Assembly: GCA_029379385.1 (NCBI GenBank)
Contig: CM055614.1
Span: forward strand, 1,860,001-1,924,000
Direction of reading: 5' to 3'
Source: Quillaja saponaria
Taxonomy: Eukaryota > Streptophyta > Magnoliopsida > Fabales > Quillajaceae
Length of the DNA stretch: 64,000 bases
Part shown: in pieces, positions 1-13,049 of the stretch
How the letters are laid out: each line of letters opens with the position of its first letter
Numbering within the stretch: position 1 is the stretch's first letter
Program-made: the position numbers and the translations under genes
The notes under the pieces: generated by a model
What the model was told of the DNA's origin: nothing
The model's input: only the letters and a program-made list of their open reading frames with translations
Databases searched by the model: none

Positions 1-3000
1 TTGTGCATCAGTTGAGGTTGTTTCCTGCAGTGAGTGGATTCTTCCATAAGTAAAATCACATAAAAACAATAAAAGTCAATAAAACAAATAATGACTAACT
101 AAGCTCTTAGTTAGCTCCTCTCACTATTTGGGATAATTTCACACCTGCCTTGGGCTTCGACCAAAGTCTGGCTCTGAAACACTTCTATTGGGCATTGTCG
201 TTCTATTACCGTCAGACGTCCACCCACTGATGGGTTCCATTGAAGCAGAAGGAATTAAGGATGACATGGCCATGGTTGATTGGCTATTCAATACTCTAGG
301 GCCCACAGGCGGGTGATATTGTTCATTACCTTGAACATTTCCTTGTGAAGTCGAAGGAGCAGATGGTGGTAGACCACCAACAACACGATGTGCAGTACTA
401 TCAAAAAAGTTAAGCAATTTGCCCACCAGTTTTGCAGGAGCCAAATTTGCAGTATATCCACCCTGCAAAGATTTTTAGCTCAGATTGATCAGTCATAGCA
501 ACATCAAAATTATAGACAATAACTGTAGGACAAAGAAGTACCTGTTGGTGGGTTCTAATTCTCTCCTCAAGAGATGATATTAATTGTTTCCATGTTTCTA
601 CTTCTGGTGCTCGGCCAGTTTTTAGAGATTTCAATAATGCTTGACAATACCTGCAGTTATGTATGTAACCATGAGAAGGCATAACCAATAAAACAAAACA
701 AATAAAAATAATGTTCCAAAAACTTACTTCAACGAGTCTGACACTTTTCCTACTTCAGCTAGCATATGAGCATAAATGAGCTTATATGGTTGAAATGGTA
801 GCAGGATAAACTGAGAATTTCCAAGCACCTTTGAATATTCATACAACTCAGTCCTCTGTCCAAATGCCCATTATGCCAATCAGGTTTGACTCCAACAAAA
901 AGAATATTATTACAACATGATGAATTGAATAAGAATCCATATAGGGTTAGAGATGCTATTGGAAACCACAAATTACCTTTAGTTAGGTTATTCAGAAAGT
1001 ACAATGTTAGAAATAGAATATTAATGTTGTGTAGTCCCACATTGCTTAGATGTGGAAGTCTATGTTTCATTGTTTACTATAAATAAAGCTTGTGTGTGTA
1101 GGCTTTGAATAATTCAAGCTACAACCATTTCCTTATTCTATTTTATTGACGAGGAAATGAATACTTGAGCTTACACCCATTCAATGGATTGGTGGTTGGT
1201 CTCTTCCCACATACAAGAAGCAATGTTATGAGTGAATTGAACACATAAATATCATTTCAAAATGTACCTAGAACTGCAGGGTAAGCTAATGAGCAAAATA
1301 CATATTTCAAAGCATGCTATATGGATATAATAGTTAAGAAAAAAGTTTTCTTTTCTAAGTCTGCAGAATTCTGTAAAGTGAAGACCATCGGATAAGCAAC
1401 CACAGCATGCATTCCTATAAAACATCCAAAAACGTTTGCGAAGAAAAACAACTTGAGAGCTAAATTGGAAGTGGAAAAGAACCTGAATTGCCTCAGGACT
1501 AGCATAGGTTCGAGGAAATTTCCAGTGATCTGCTCCTATTAGACAAAGTCTTGCACTGTCTGAGTATGACTCAAAATTTGCTTCCGCGACTAAATAGCAT
1601 ATGTGTGCTGCAGTAATCTAAGGTATGATTCTCAAGTCAGCTCCAGGGATAGAAACTTAAATACATGGAATAGTATATAAAACACATCAAATATTATTGT
1701 ACCTCACTTCTTTCTTTCCACAAGCAATCTCCAAGATGAATAATTACAAGTTCATCATCTTTCGTTCTGTTTGCAGTGATCACGGCCAAATTCTCCTCCC
1801 AACCATCAAGCATGCTATTAGGCCGAAACTGGAGATACAAAAGGGAAAACCAAAATTTGAGCTTCCTAAGTAATTTATTTTTTTAAAAGGATAAAATTAA
1901 GAAAACAGTTCATTTATAGGAGCTTTGCATGGCTTATAAATTATCCCACTAGCTTCAGATGATCACCTGTGCAGGCTGCTGAAGAACATCAGCAGCACCA
2001 GTAATCCCACTGGAGGTGTCTGCCGAGAAAACTTCAGCTGGTTGCCCTGCAATCAGCAGGCATAAAGTCCGCAATGGTGATCCTGCTACCAGCTGTTGAA
2101 GTGCCATTTGCTTCACTGTATCAACATAAAGCTGGGAAGAAGCAGCCGTGGCCATGCACCATAACGCAAGGAAGAGAGCAAATAAAGAGGTAAGATAGCT
2201 ACAAAACATGAGTAGTAGGCCAGCAGGAAAAATTGACAACACACCTGATCACCAAGTTGTGAAGCAAGAACAAGTGCAGGCCCCCACAGTTGACCTCCTT
2301 GTGCACATTGTAAAGCATCCTTCTTTCTACCAGAAACAAGAAGATTTTGTACCTCAGATGCCGTTGCCTAAAACATCACAAATAATCAGTTCAAACTTCA
2401 AAAGCACAACAATGACAAAAAAAATAGGGGGAGGGAGCAGGGAGGAGAGTAACTGAAACACACCCTCATTTGACCTTCAGAAGGCTGGTTCAGCAAGCAA
2501 TGGCTAAGCACACCATACTCACTGAATTGCGCACCACTTCTCCTGGCAGATGCAAAAAGTTTAGCAACTGCTGATTCTGGAGTATCATTTTCCTGTAGAA
2601 AATACAAACACACAAGACCACCAAATTTAGCAGTAACCTTTAACCCTCTCAAATATAATTCTGCCGTAAGGATGGCCCTGATGGCTACTGCATAACCACC
2701 ACAGATAATTTGAGAAGAATGGCACCAAAGAAAGTATGACAACTTGAATGACCATGATAGAAGAATTCAATATAAAACAGAAAAGGAAAATTTAGAGCAA
2801 CCACATAATTATCAAGTCAAGATGATTGCGGTTTGAAGCAAGGAACTAAAATTCGTTTCAAAGTACTGTTTCGATAAGTTCAAAAACAAAAACGATTTGA
2901 GAAACAGTATGAAAATGGAATGGAAAAGCTAATTTGTGTGAAAACGCATGGAAATAAATAATAAAACACATCTTATAATAATTATAGGTATCTAACATTA

Positions 3001-6000
3001 TTAATTTAGCCCATAAAATACATAACAAAGTAAAATTCTAAACATAGACATACAAATTGGAGAAAAATATCAAATAACAATCACATCCAACCAACAGTGG
3101 AGTAGCTAGCAAGTGCTCAATCCATATTTAATGAAATTTTTTAATTTGAACCAATATATATATGTTCTAAAATTTTAATATTATTCATCATTAAGTTAAA
3201 CTAAATTAATACAAAATATTTGAATAAAAAAATATGAATAAATAAATAAAAGATCAAGAAACCAAACATGGGTGAAATCCTAAAAAGGATTATCCTCCCC
3301 AAATTATACCATCTAAATATACATCAAATAAGATTAAAAAAAAAGAAAATTGAAATCCTAAAATATGAAGAGAAATAGGGCCAAAAAGATTTTTAAATTC
3401 TGAAAATGCCCTGATTGTGTCAACCCGTTTCATGTGAGAGCGATGAAAACAATCCCATTTCGTGTGGAAACGCCGTTGTTTCGTGTGAAAACACCCCTGT
3501 TTCGTGTGGAATGCCCCCGTTTCGTATGAAAATGATGGTTGCGTTTTTGTAAGTGAGTTTCGTTTTGGGTAGCGTAGAAATGAAAACATTTTCCATTTTT
3601 TCACCATTTCGACATGAATTTTTAACTCTTGGTTTGAAGTAATTGACATATTTTGCACCATTTTGTTGGAAGCCAAACAACTTTTCTTTTTTGTGCTAAA
3701 GAATCCTTACAAGATACTACCCACTGACATCTATTTCTTAGATAACCTAAATCATTGTGAATACTATTGTAACACTTCTCATAAACACTCACAACAATGG
3801 CCTTAACACCTCAAAACCTTGAGCCTCAGAGCTGTATTATTCCGCAAAAGGAAGAGAGGGGGCTACAATGATTGAGGTATCAGAGAGTACACAAAATATT
3901 TTTTGAGAGCCACACATCAGTAACAAGTAATTTATTACTCTTCAAAAAGATGACTAAGAAACTTTGAAAGGGTAAAACATAAATCATGGTCAGCAACAAA
4001 AAATATTTTTTGATTTTTGAATAACCAGATTTAGCAAGAAAAAGAGAAGTTTAAAGAGCCGAATGTGGGTTACCTTTTGTATGGTGTCGGTGCCAAAAGG
4101 AGAACGCAGTTTTCCATAATGTTGACAAGCTATCTTAAGCAAAGAGAGAAGCAATCTCAACCTTTCACGTTTTTGATAGTCCATGTCAGGTGATTCGCAG
4201 TTTGCAATCCTCTCATCTATCCATTTGTTCAACTCTTTACTTCCAACACTCCCACCAACCAATGGACCTGGAAAGGGAAGTTGGCACAAAGCACGGAAAT
4301 AATCACAAGTACCAGTTCTAATGCTTGAGGCATTGCTGTTTTCCGTGAAGACTTCCATCAAGTTCAGAACAGAAACAGAGCCTTGTACAGTGTCCTAATA
4401 TAATTAAAAAAACATTAATCTTTTTGTGAAAATCAATTTTAACACAAATTAGATACTCCATTTGGCCACAGCCCCTGAGACAGGACACAGCAAAAGTTTT
4501 TTGGATACAAATGGAAGAAACCTCCACTAAACAACTAAAATAGCACAATAATAAAACTAATGGTTTGTTACTTATAAAAAGTCTGGTTTGTTAATTATAG
4601 AAAATCTGGGTATATTACTTATAAAAAAAATCGGGATATGTAAATTCAGAAGAAAATAAAGAAACATAAAAGGTTCAAAGAGAGATTTCAAGGTTTGGAA
4701 GCATCAAAAAAAAAAAAAATTCAAACGGAGGTTTCAAGGTTTAACCTGGCTTCCGTATGATGAGTTCAAAGAACTGGAATCTTTCATTACTATGAGCTTT
4801 CCACCAAACCCAAATGTCACCAGGGCATGTGGAGGACGTCCAGCAGATGTCCTTTCCATGTGAGGGGCATAGGAAAACTGATTCTCCCCTTGAAAAGATT
4901 GCTGTGAATAATTTATGGCATTCTGAGTTCCCCCATAATCATTTGAGAATTGCTTTTGTTCATTTACATTAGAATAATCAAACTGCTGCCCAGCAGCTGA
5001 CCTTTCTACATTTGGGGCATAGGAAAACTGATGTCCCCCCTGGAAAGATTGCTGGGAATAATTTATGGCCTTCTGGCTTCCTCCATAATCATTTGAGAAT
5101 TGCTTTTGTTCATCTAACTTCACATTCGAATAATCAAACTGCTGAACAATGTCCCCACCAGGAATAAATCTTTGCAACTCAGCAGTCCCATTAGCCGAAC
5201 TTGATTTATTGTACAAAGGAACTGCTCCAAATGAATTTGAAGAATTCTGTTGATCCTTGCTCAGAGAAATTTTTGAACCATAAGGATTATCCAATTGCTG
5301 GTTTCCAACAAAATTCACAGAAGGCTCACTTTTAGCACCGTTTGAAGTTGCATGCATGTTCAAACCCTGCTGCTGGTTATTGCCATATGACCCACCCCGG
5401 CTGCTATCTAGACCTTGGCTACCATCATAAAAACTATTAACGTTCTGAGTAAAAGTGCCAGTTGAAACATGCCCATTTTCATGCCCCTGTACCATTGATT
5501 GGATGGATGAATTGAAAGTTTCCAACAAGCGCCATTCTTGGGCAATTGTGTCATAATACCAACCAGGATATTGAGGATCAAACACCATATGCTCTGGGTA
5601 CCCACTAGTCCCTTGTGAAACCTGATTCCAATCAGACACACTTCCGCTTATGCCAGTTTCAGTTACAGTTCCCACATTGCCGTTCTGAAATGCTTGCTGC
5701 ATAAAAGAAACCTCTTTGCCATCTGAAGCAGCAGACCAACTATTAGCTGCATTGGAATCAAAACTTCCTTGAGCAGCAGCAGTTGCATTATAGTCATCCA
5801 CCTGGTACCATTGCCCAGTGTTTGAGTCATACTTCCACCCTGGATAAAGGTTTTCCCAATACTGACTGCTATCCAGATCCTGCTCATTAGTACTTTGTTC
5901 TAAAGATGCATCATAACCTTGCCCCTGTTGATATTGGACATATTTCACTGAATTATTCAATCCATCACTTTTAACTTCATTACTGGATTTCACTTCACTC

Positions 6001-6536
6001 CTTAAATTATCAGACACTTTCCCTGGAAAAACCCCAGAGTCATCTCCCAATTCATTGAAAAAGTCAGAGTACGACCCAAACCCATGACCTCCATTCTGTA
6101 CTGAATCAGCATGAAATGAATTCCAGCCCACCTCTTTAACCCCAGCACTGTTGAATCTATTGCTCTTGCTTACAGTTGAATCCGATGTGAATTCCGTTCC
6201 TATCCCATCATCAGTAGACTCAATCATACTATCACACCCACCTGAACTAGATGAGACCAACGAATTTCCCTCTTCTGCTTGCGCACTCGTTGCACCGCGA
6301 TCAAAATCCACACGCCCCTTTTCCTCCTCCGTTTCAATCCCACTTTTGCCAAAATCCATATTCTCAAATGCAGCATCACTGTCACCAATACTCAGATTTG
6401 CAAATGCTTTGGCGTCATCAGTATGATTTCCTTCATCGCGGCCGGACTTAATTAGCTCCACATCATCCTCTACCAGTTTATCAAAGAAATCCTCATCCGT
6501 CTGATCCTCCACGTGAAAAGGAGGATTGGAAGCCAT
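1..6536 (-). CDS. SEC16: SEC16/MAIGO5 homologue, COPII coat assembly factor (partial, 3' end beyond window)
   Basis: This encodes the plant Sec16 scaffold that organises COPII assembly at endoplasmic reticulum exit sites; the role is family knowledge. Coding exons read on the minus strand: 6536-4746, 4394-4074, 2592-2464, 2367-2245, 2131-1967, 1828-1703, 1617-1483, 855-728, 650-542, 462-145 and 24-1. All phases agree and all introns are GT-AG. The first 597 residues are a low-complexity acidic and Q/N/S-rich region with two aromatic YPGW(K/Y)YD motifs. The conserved central domain starts near FPGPLVGG and KELNKWIDE and continues through ESAVAKLFAS, ATASEVQNLL and LWGPALVLASQLGDQ. About 1,123 residues are visible; I recall relatives of roughly 1,350-1,400, so some 250 C-terminal residues lie to the left. 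I chose ATG 6536 (MASNPPFH) because it begins the recognisable family N-terminus. Intron 1 and intron 2 are large and the second carries a minisatellite. Identification is firm; exact ends were judged by eye. Confidence 0.93.
1005..1211 (+). mobile_element. Probable solo LTR inside a SEC16 intron
   Basis: A 207-bp segment begins TGTTAG and ends CCCACA, so it has the TG...CA termini of LTR elements. It is flanked on both sides by the same five bases, TACAA (1000-1004 and 1212-1216), as expected for a target-site duplication. Inside are a plant-LTR-like opening (GTAGTCCCACATTGC at about 1032), a TATA-like CTATAAATAAAG near 1078, and an AT-rich stretch. No internal retrotransposon sequence is present. 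It lies in the intron between SEC16 exons 1617-1483 and 855-728. The right end rests mainly on the target-site match. Confidence 0.5.
3426..3540. repeat. Short degenerate minisatellite in SEC16 intron
   Basis: About five diverged units of 20-24 bp, each beginning with a form of TTTCGTGTGGAAA (for example near 3458, 3480, 3500 and 3521), sit in the intron between exons 4394-4074 and 2592-2464. Units differ by substitutions and small length changes. No coding signal is seen. Confidence 0.6.
4831..5145 (-). repeat. Tandem duplication inside SEC16 exon 1
   Basis: Two adjacent units of about 155 bp encode near-identical segments of about 50 residues, each running from QQFDYSNV through KQFSNDYGG and INYSQQSFQG to QFSYAP and ending in an ER(S/T)(A/S)AG motif. 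The downstream unit (lower coordinates) lacks two residues (KLDEQ against NEQ). It lies just before the conserved central domain, in a region likely to be disordered, and keeps the frame. Confidence 0.8.
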
Positions 6537-6990
6537 CACCCAAAACCCTAACCCTTCACAATTCCTCTTGATCTCACCAAATATTCACTCCAATCCACCT
6601 GAAAGCAGGTTCAGATTATCCCCTTGATCTCATCTTGATCCTCGATCTCCGAGCCAAAATGTTACAAAAACCTCGAGATCCAGATCAACAAACACGAAAT
6701 TTACTTCAAAGTCACTGTTCCCTAAACACCTAGCCTCAATAAGAACAATAAACAAAAAAGACCTAGGGCTTTTGGAATCCCTACAATCCAGGAGCCATAA
6801 ATCAAGTGGAACATACCAAAAAAAAACTGCAATCTTCGACCTCAATTCAACGCCATGGAGTTATACCCAAAAACAAAAACTAGAAATTCGAAGAAAATCA
6901 AAAATCGACTTACAGATCCAGGGAAGAATTGACAGACAATCCGAGAAAGATGAAAATCGAAATAAAGAGTAAACAGAGGAGAGCCCTCGA
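6537..6990 (-). promoter_or_regulatory. 5' leader of the SEC16 gene with a probable leader intron
   Basis: Upstream of the SEC16 ATG, a donor (GTAAGT, 6913-6908) and an acceptor (CAG ending at 6599) on the minus strand outline a leader intron of about 315 bp at 6599-6913. The leader exon would start somewhere between about 6914 and 6990. The splice sites are visible; the transcription start is not determined. Confidence 0.5.
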
Positions 6991-9900
6991 TTTCGCACCA
7001 CCCCACCCACCAGAACAACGTAATGTAATTTTAGAATTAGATTTAGATTTAGATTTTATTTATTTCTTTCACTTTGGTCTATTTAATAATTTTCGAAAAC
7101 CTGTGTGTAGATTTTCTCTTCTTTTTTTTTTTTTTACTATTTTACATTTTTACTGCCAGAATATGGAATAATTGTACGTGGGAACATAGACTTTTTGGTA
7201 CCTGTGAATATGTGATGTATAATAGACACACAAATTTCTAGTGGAACTACTTGCTACTACATGGAAAAATGAGTGTTTACTACCATCGAAAATATAATAA
7301 AATAAAGAGTTAAGTATTATATGAGAATTTTAACTTAAAATATTATTAATATAGATAACTCCTTTTTCATGTTATTAGAATTTCTTTTTTTTTTTCTCTT
7401 TTTAAATCGTTTTAAATATTCAATCAAAAAATTGATGAGTTTATTAATCTAAAAATTATGAGATGATAATTATTTTTTTTATACATCATTATTATTTTTT
7501 TCTTAATCTAGTTTTTTATTTTATTTTCTAACATTTATCTAATTATTTCACTAAATAATTGCCTAAGTTGAATATTAAAAAGATCAACTAATATGACATT
7601 TTATTTTATTTTTGTTTTTTCATTTATATCTATTTTTATCAATACCTATTAGGAGACAAAACTTGCAAATAATGTGAAAAAATAAATTATATTTTTATAT
7701 ATTCATGAAATTTTATTTCATGGTAAATAGCGTTAGAAAATATTTTAAAAATTGTAAAGGAAAAAAAATAATTATGTCATTAATGTTATTCAATATATTT
7801 ATTTTCTATTTTTTTTGAAGAATCAAGTAGAGTTAAAATAATAAAGAAAATGATGCAGTTGATGCTCATTGAAAATGAATTTTAAGAAATAATTAGGAAA
7901 AAATACTAAAAGATAAAAATATGTATATAGAATAAAAGAAATTGTGATGTGTAAAAATTTAAATGCTACTATTTTTCGGTAATTATACTTATCGACCTGT
8001 TTATATAGTGTCTCAAAAGATATAAAAAAAAATAAAAGTATTTATTTTGAGAATAATCTTTAAACTGAAGTTTTCAAAATATAATTAGCTCTATAATAAA
8101 AGAATAAGAAAACTATTGAAAGAAGTTAAATTTTTATAGGCACAACATAAATATTAAGTTGTTTATGACTTTAGGGTTAATGTCTCATTCATAATCTTAG
8201 TGGGTATGTTTGACATGAAATGCATTTTAAAAGTAGTAAACACTTTGATAATCTATACTCTTGTCTCTTCTACTTGGAAACGAAAAGTTTGTCATCTTTC
8301 TTTTCTTTTTTTTGGTAAGATGTTTGTTATCATTCTGAGGTAGAAATTTCTATTTTTATTTGGGTACAATTCTGAGGTAGAAACTTCAAATATGCAATAT
8401 AGTGTGATCCAACTGAACATAATTATGGACCTGGTGAATTTATTTTAATTACTTTTTTAAAGTTAGGTAGTATATGTTATAGTTTATACATGATAAATTT
8501 ATTTTTTAATCTAATCAAAAATAAATTATTTACGTTAAAATTTAAATTATACTCTTCATATCAAATTATCTTGGAAATGAAAAAATTCACTTATCTTTGA
8601 ACTTATTAATTGATATTGTTTACTTTTATTAATAATAATATGAAATTACTTCAATTTGTTATTAAGAAATCATATCGCCATATTGGAGAAGAGAAATTTA
8701 TTTTTCATTCATGGTTCATAAACAAACACCTTCATATCTTTCGTCAGCCCAAATTTAAAGTTGGGGCCGACAATGAATAGGGGCCGAAAAAATACACGTG
8801 TGAAGCCTTTCACTCCGAAGGTAGATAAGTTCACCAAATTAGTCTAGTTGTCTAATGCAGCCTGCTAGGTTAGATATATATATATAATTTTTTTTTAATA
8901 TATGTATATATTATATATATATATATTTATTTATTTAATTTATTTTTTTTTGCTAAGATTGGTAAATTTGGGTTAGACTTGTTTACTTTCATATCAATAA
9001 TTACGTTTATCCGATCTCTCTTTCTTATTTAACAGATAAATTCGGAATGCAAATGAACTTAATTAACTTTATGTGATATTAATGAAGTTAAAATTGAAAT
9101 TTCAACGATTAACTTAATTTGCAGATTATATATTATTTATGTTAATATTATAATTTAAGATCAACAAGTATTGAAGTGCAGTGATAAGCGATGTGTATTT
9201 TAAGACGAGAATATAAATTCAAATCTTGAAACAGTAATTATTGTATAGACAATTCCTAATCGTAACAGAATCCTGAGAAATTAGTCTCACAATAACATAT
9301 ATAAATAAACTCAAAAAGCTAAAAAAATTTACAATTCACGTATAAATAAAATAAATTCATAGCCGATGAAGGCTTATTTAACACTTTTCACATGTAATTA
9401 GTCGCTAAAAGGATCCACCAAACACTGTCCTACTATCTCCATTCCCTAACATTATTCTATTATATTCGAACTTCCAATTCAGCATATCTGGCATCTCAAA
9501 GTACTTGGACAATTTCAACTTATTCGTTCTCAGAGATCTAGCCATTTAGTGTCGGTGATATCCTCATGCAAGTTGCAACGCTGCATTTTTCCATTTGATT
9601 TCAGAAGTTTTGAAAGTAGGAGTAATTAATGTTTCATTTTTATAATTAATAATAATAATAGTAAGTATACTATGGAAAATTTTGAAACCAAATTATTAAT
9701 TACCAGTGAAAACTATAAGGATTCTTTTTTATGCAATGAATTGGAATTAAATTTGAGAATTAGATTCTCCAATTCTAATTATTTTAGTTTTATGTACAAT
9801 TTAGAATTGAAAACTAAAATTTTCCATTCAATTTTTAACAATTAAGAAATAATAATAAAATATAAATAACATTTTCAATTCTTATTAGTAGAATCTAACA

Positions 9901-10644
9901 ATTACAATTTCAAATAATTTGTTAGTCTTCAATTATTTCTATATATGATATCATTGGTGGTCGTCTACCGCCACCCAACCACAATCTTTTTCACTCTCCA
10001 TCATCCATTATCTATCACTACTATCAATTTTTCATAATGATGATGATCCTCTTTAGGGTCCAATAGGAGAAGACTACCACCACTGTAACTCATCAAATAT
10101 AACAACCATCGTCATCAGACTTGTCCAATATAATTTCAAAAATAACAAAAATCATCTAAACCAGATGGAGTCGATGAGTAAATTCTTGAAATTGTAAATT
10201 TATATAATCTAAACTCATGATTTATAATTTTAATTAATTTCAATTTAAATAAATTAAATTTCAATTCCATTTTCATCCATCCAAACAGACCATAATAATT
10301 TTGGCTTCGTGCATTCTACTTCGGTGTTATATTTCCTACCAAAGCTGAGGGATCCCTTGTTTTAATCTCCAATGAATTTCTGAATCAAGGACGGCCAGAT
10401 TCACCGGGGTCCCATAAAGTGCACATTGCATTGGTTTGCTTGTTGTAAAATGAATTTCAAAACGTGCACAAATGTAAATTAGGAAATGAAAATGTTGCCT
10501 TTCCAGAAGAAGAAATAATCCTCGCATCTAAACGTGTACTAGTCTTATTCTTGAAAAAACATGAGAGAGAGAAAAATTTAAATATTTTTTTTGGTAGAAC
10601 AAGATATAAATATTTTATCTGAATGGGTAAAATAATATTTCATT

Positions 10645-10683
<39 letters not shown>

Positions 10684-12143
10684 AACTAGAATACATTTTA
10701 CTTTTTATAAAAAAATATTACCCTCTTCCATACAAAAGAAATTTAATTCTCATAACTAAGAGTTCGGATTTTGAAAAGAGACATCATTTAGCTTCTACAT
10801 TTTTATTGTAATTATTGGTCAAACATAAACATTATCGACTAAGGATAGTCGTCTTCTTAAAAAGAAATCTATAATAATCGACAAATAAGATGAGAAAATG
10901 AAATAATTTGAGCATGTGTGATTTAAAAATTAGATAACAGTAGCAGCATCAACGACAACTTCTAGCTTGTTAATACCGATGTCAATAGCAATTTTCAAAC
11001 TATCCCTCAAACCCCACAGATAATACCCAACCCAATTTTTCTCATAAAAACTTTAAGAAAGCACCCAAACTCATCCCTAATCAAGCCACCTCCACCTATT
11101 AGACCCGGACTGCCCAAACAAGACCCATAAGTATTTTATTTTATTTTTTACTATCAACCCTATCAGTATTCTTGAATGGTAGAGACCAAGCTTATTAAGG
11201 TAAGGTTAATGTTTGTTAATTCCACTGGCTTATGAAGTTTCCTATCTGACAAAAGGTGCTCCAATCACAAGCGCTATTTAAGCCGAATTCTTGTGAAGGA
11301 AGACATCACATGCATGACAAGAGGTCACATTAACTAATAAATTAATTTTACTAAAATACCCTTGATTTTATTACTACCTTTATTCTCGGAAATCGTTTTA
11401 ACAGCATTTAAAATTAACATTTATTTTACTGAAATTTAAAGATTTCATTAGATAAATAATAAACCTGACTGATTCTCCTACGAAGGAAAAATATGACATT
11501 TGGCACATATTTTTGCCCATTTTTAAGCAGATAGTAACTTTTTAAAAATAAAATAAAATAAAATTGAAATAAAGGAATTTAAAATTTTGGATATTCTCCT
11601 AAGACATCTTTTATTTTCAAGAGCATCTTAACACAATTTCATTTTCTGGTTCACCTTCAAAATCATTGATTGATTCTTCTTCACTCAAACAATAAAAATT
11701 CAACCAGAAAACATAAAAAGGGGCAATGATGAGGAAAAGATAACTGCTTTAAAAATACAGGTCATTTACAGAACAGCAAGGTCCTGGAGCAGGGCACATC
11801 AACTGAATTCAAGCACTTTTGGTATTTTTAAAGAACAACCTGTTGGTCCAAAACCAAATTCAGAAGAAGTGAAAGAACAAATAACTGGGTTTTGAAGATT
11901 TTGTACTATTGAGTATCAAAATCCAAAACATTGGAGTATACAATAAACAGGTGTCAGTTTGGGGATTATAGCCAGAAACAGTTCTAGTCATAGCAATAGC
12001 AGACAAAAGCATTCATCTAAAATAAAGATGATGACCAAATATTTGTAATAACTAGAGGAAAAAAGAAGAATCCACTTTACTCAATTGCAGAATTCAACCA
12101 CACATGACAATAGATCTCATCAACAATTGATGGGGTGGAAGAA
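6991..12143. other. AT-rich intergenic region
   Basis: About 5 kb with no supported gene, between the head of SEC16 and the tail of the zinc-finger gene. Open frames are short and show no recognisable protein. Homopolymer A/T runs and simple AT repeats are common (near 8873-8925 and 10647-10680). The last few hundred bases probably include the 3' UTR of the zinc-finger gene. No complete transposon was recognised. Confidence 0.7.
10647..10680. repeat. (AT)n microsatellite
   Basis: An uninterrupted run of about 17 AT dinucleotides in non-coding DNA. Confidence 0.95.
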
Positions 12144-13049
12144 TTATGCATCAGAAACAACACTAAATTCATCTTCTTCTGCTTGAGCTGGCAGGTTGAG
12201 ATCTATTAAACTTTCTGTGAGTTTAGCAGAACCAGTAGCTGCAGTTGTTGAAGATGAAGCTATGAGATGGGATCGTTTGTGACCACCAAGTGCTTGTCCT
12301 GACCCAAACACTTTGTAACAAAATGGGCATTCGAAAATTTTTGTACTGTCATTACCTGCATTTTTGGCTTCGGCTTCGGCTTCATTGCGAAAGCAAATCT
12401 TTTTGTGACTGCTTAGTGCTCCTGAAGATCGAAAAGTTTTCCTGCAATTCTCACATTGGTTTTTCCCACAAACCCTCTTGCATTTGATCACTTCCAATCC
12501 CTTAACTTCTTCTTCTTGTTCCTCATTTTTCTTTATCCATATATCCCTAGAAAGCATCATGAGGCACATAGCAATGTCTTCTTCAGAACAAGTATCAGAA
12601 ACTGAGCTTACCGGTTCTGGCTCGGTTGGTGACTCACTGAAACTCGGGTTTCTCATCTTGGGCTTCTTCAACTCCAATTTCTGACTCTCTCCTATGCTTG
12701 ATTTCCGATTTCGCTTGGATCGTCGACGAGTTGGGTTCTTTGACTCGGTCTCGCTCTCTCTATCTATGACCATAGACCCAGCATCACCTGCAAAAGAAAA
12801 CTTTGGATCTGAAAATCTGAAACTTTTCTTGGGATTCTCTCTCAACCCATAAATCAAAGCCTTTTCCTCTTCTTCCCATTGTTCTTCTTCTTCTGAAGGT
12901 GATGATGAAGAATTTGATACGCTGAATATAGTGGGTTGCTCCGCCTTTGGAGGAAGAGGTAGTATTGCCAAATGGGCTTTCATGTGACCACCCAATGCTC
13001 TACCATTAGCAAAGCTCCTAGAGCAGAGCTTGCATTTTTGTCTTTCCAT
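12144..13049 (-). CDS. ZAT-type C2H2 zinc-finger transcription repressor
   Basis: An intronless gene of 301 residues, resembling the ZAT1/ZAT4/ZAT9 branch of plant C1-2i zinc fingers, which usually act in the nucleus as stress or developmental repressors. Finger 1 (residues 6-26) starts CKLCSRSF and carries the RALGGH helix close to the N-terminus. A basic stretch RRRSKRNRK near 108-116 is a likely nuclear signal. An L-box-like segment (EEDIAMCLMMLSRD) lies near 157-170. Finger 2 (199-219) is degenerate, with GALSSH instead of QALGGH and a final Cys in place of His. Finger 3 (241-261) is canonical with QALGGH. An EAR repression motif, DLNLPA, lies near 283-288. I use the ATG at 13049 (MERQKCKL) as start because family members begin just before finger 1. 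Exact orthologue not assigned. Confidence 0.93.
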   Translation of the reverse strand: MERQKCKLCSRSFANGRALGGHMKAHLAILPLPPKAEQPTIFSVSNSSSSPSEEEEQWEEEEKALIYGLRENPKKSFRFSDPKFSFAGDAGSMVIDRESETESKNPTRRRSKRNRKSSIGESQKLELKKPKMRNPSFSESPTEPEPVSSVSDTCSEEDIAMCLMMLSRDIWIKKNEEQEEEVKGLEVIKCKRVCGKNQCENCRKTFRSSGALSSHKKICFRNEAEAEAKNAGNDSTKIFECPFCYKVFGSGQALGGHKRSHLIASSSTTAATGSAKLTESLIDLNLPAQAEEDEFSVVSDA

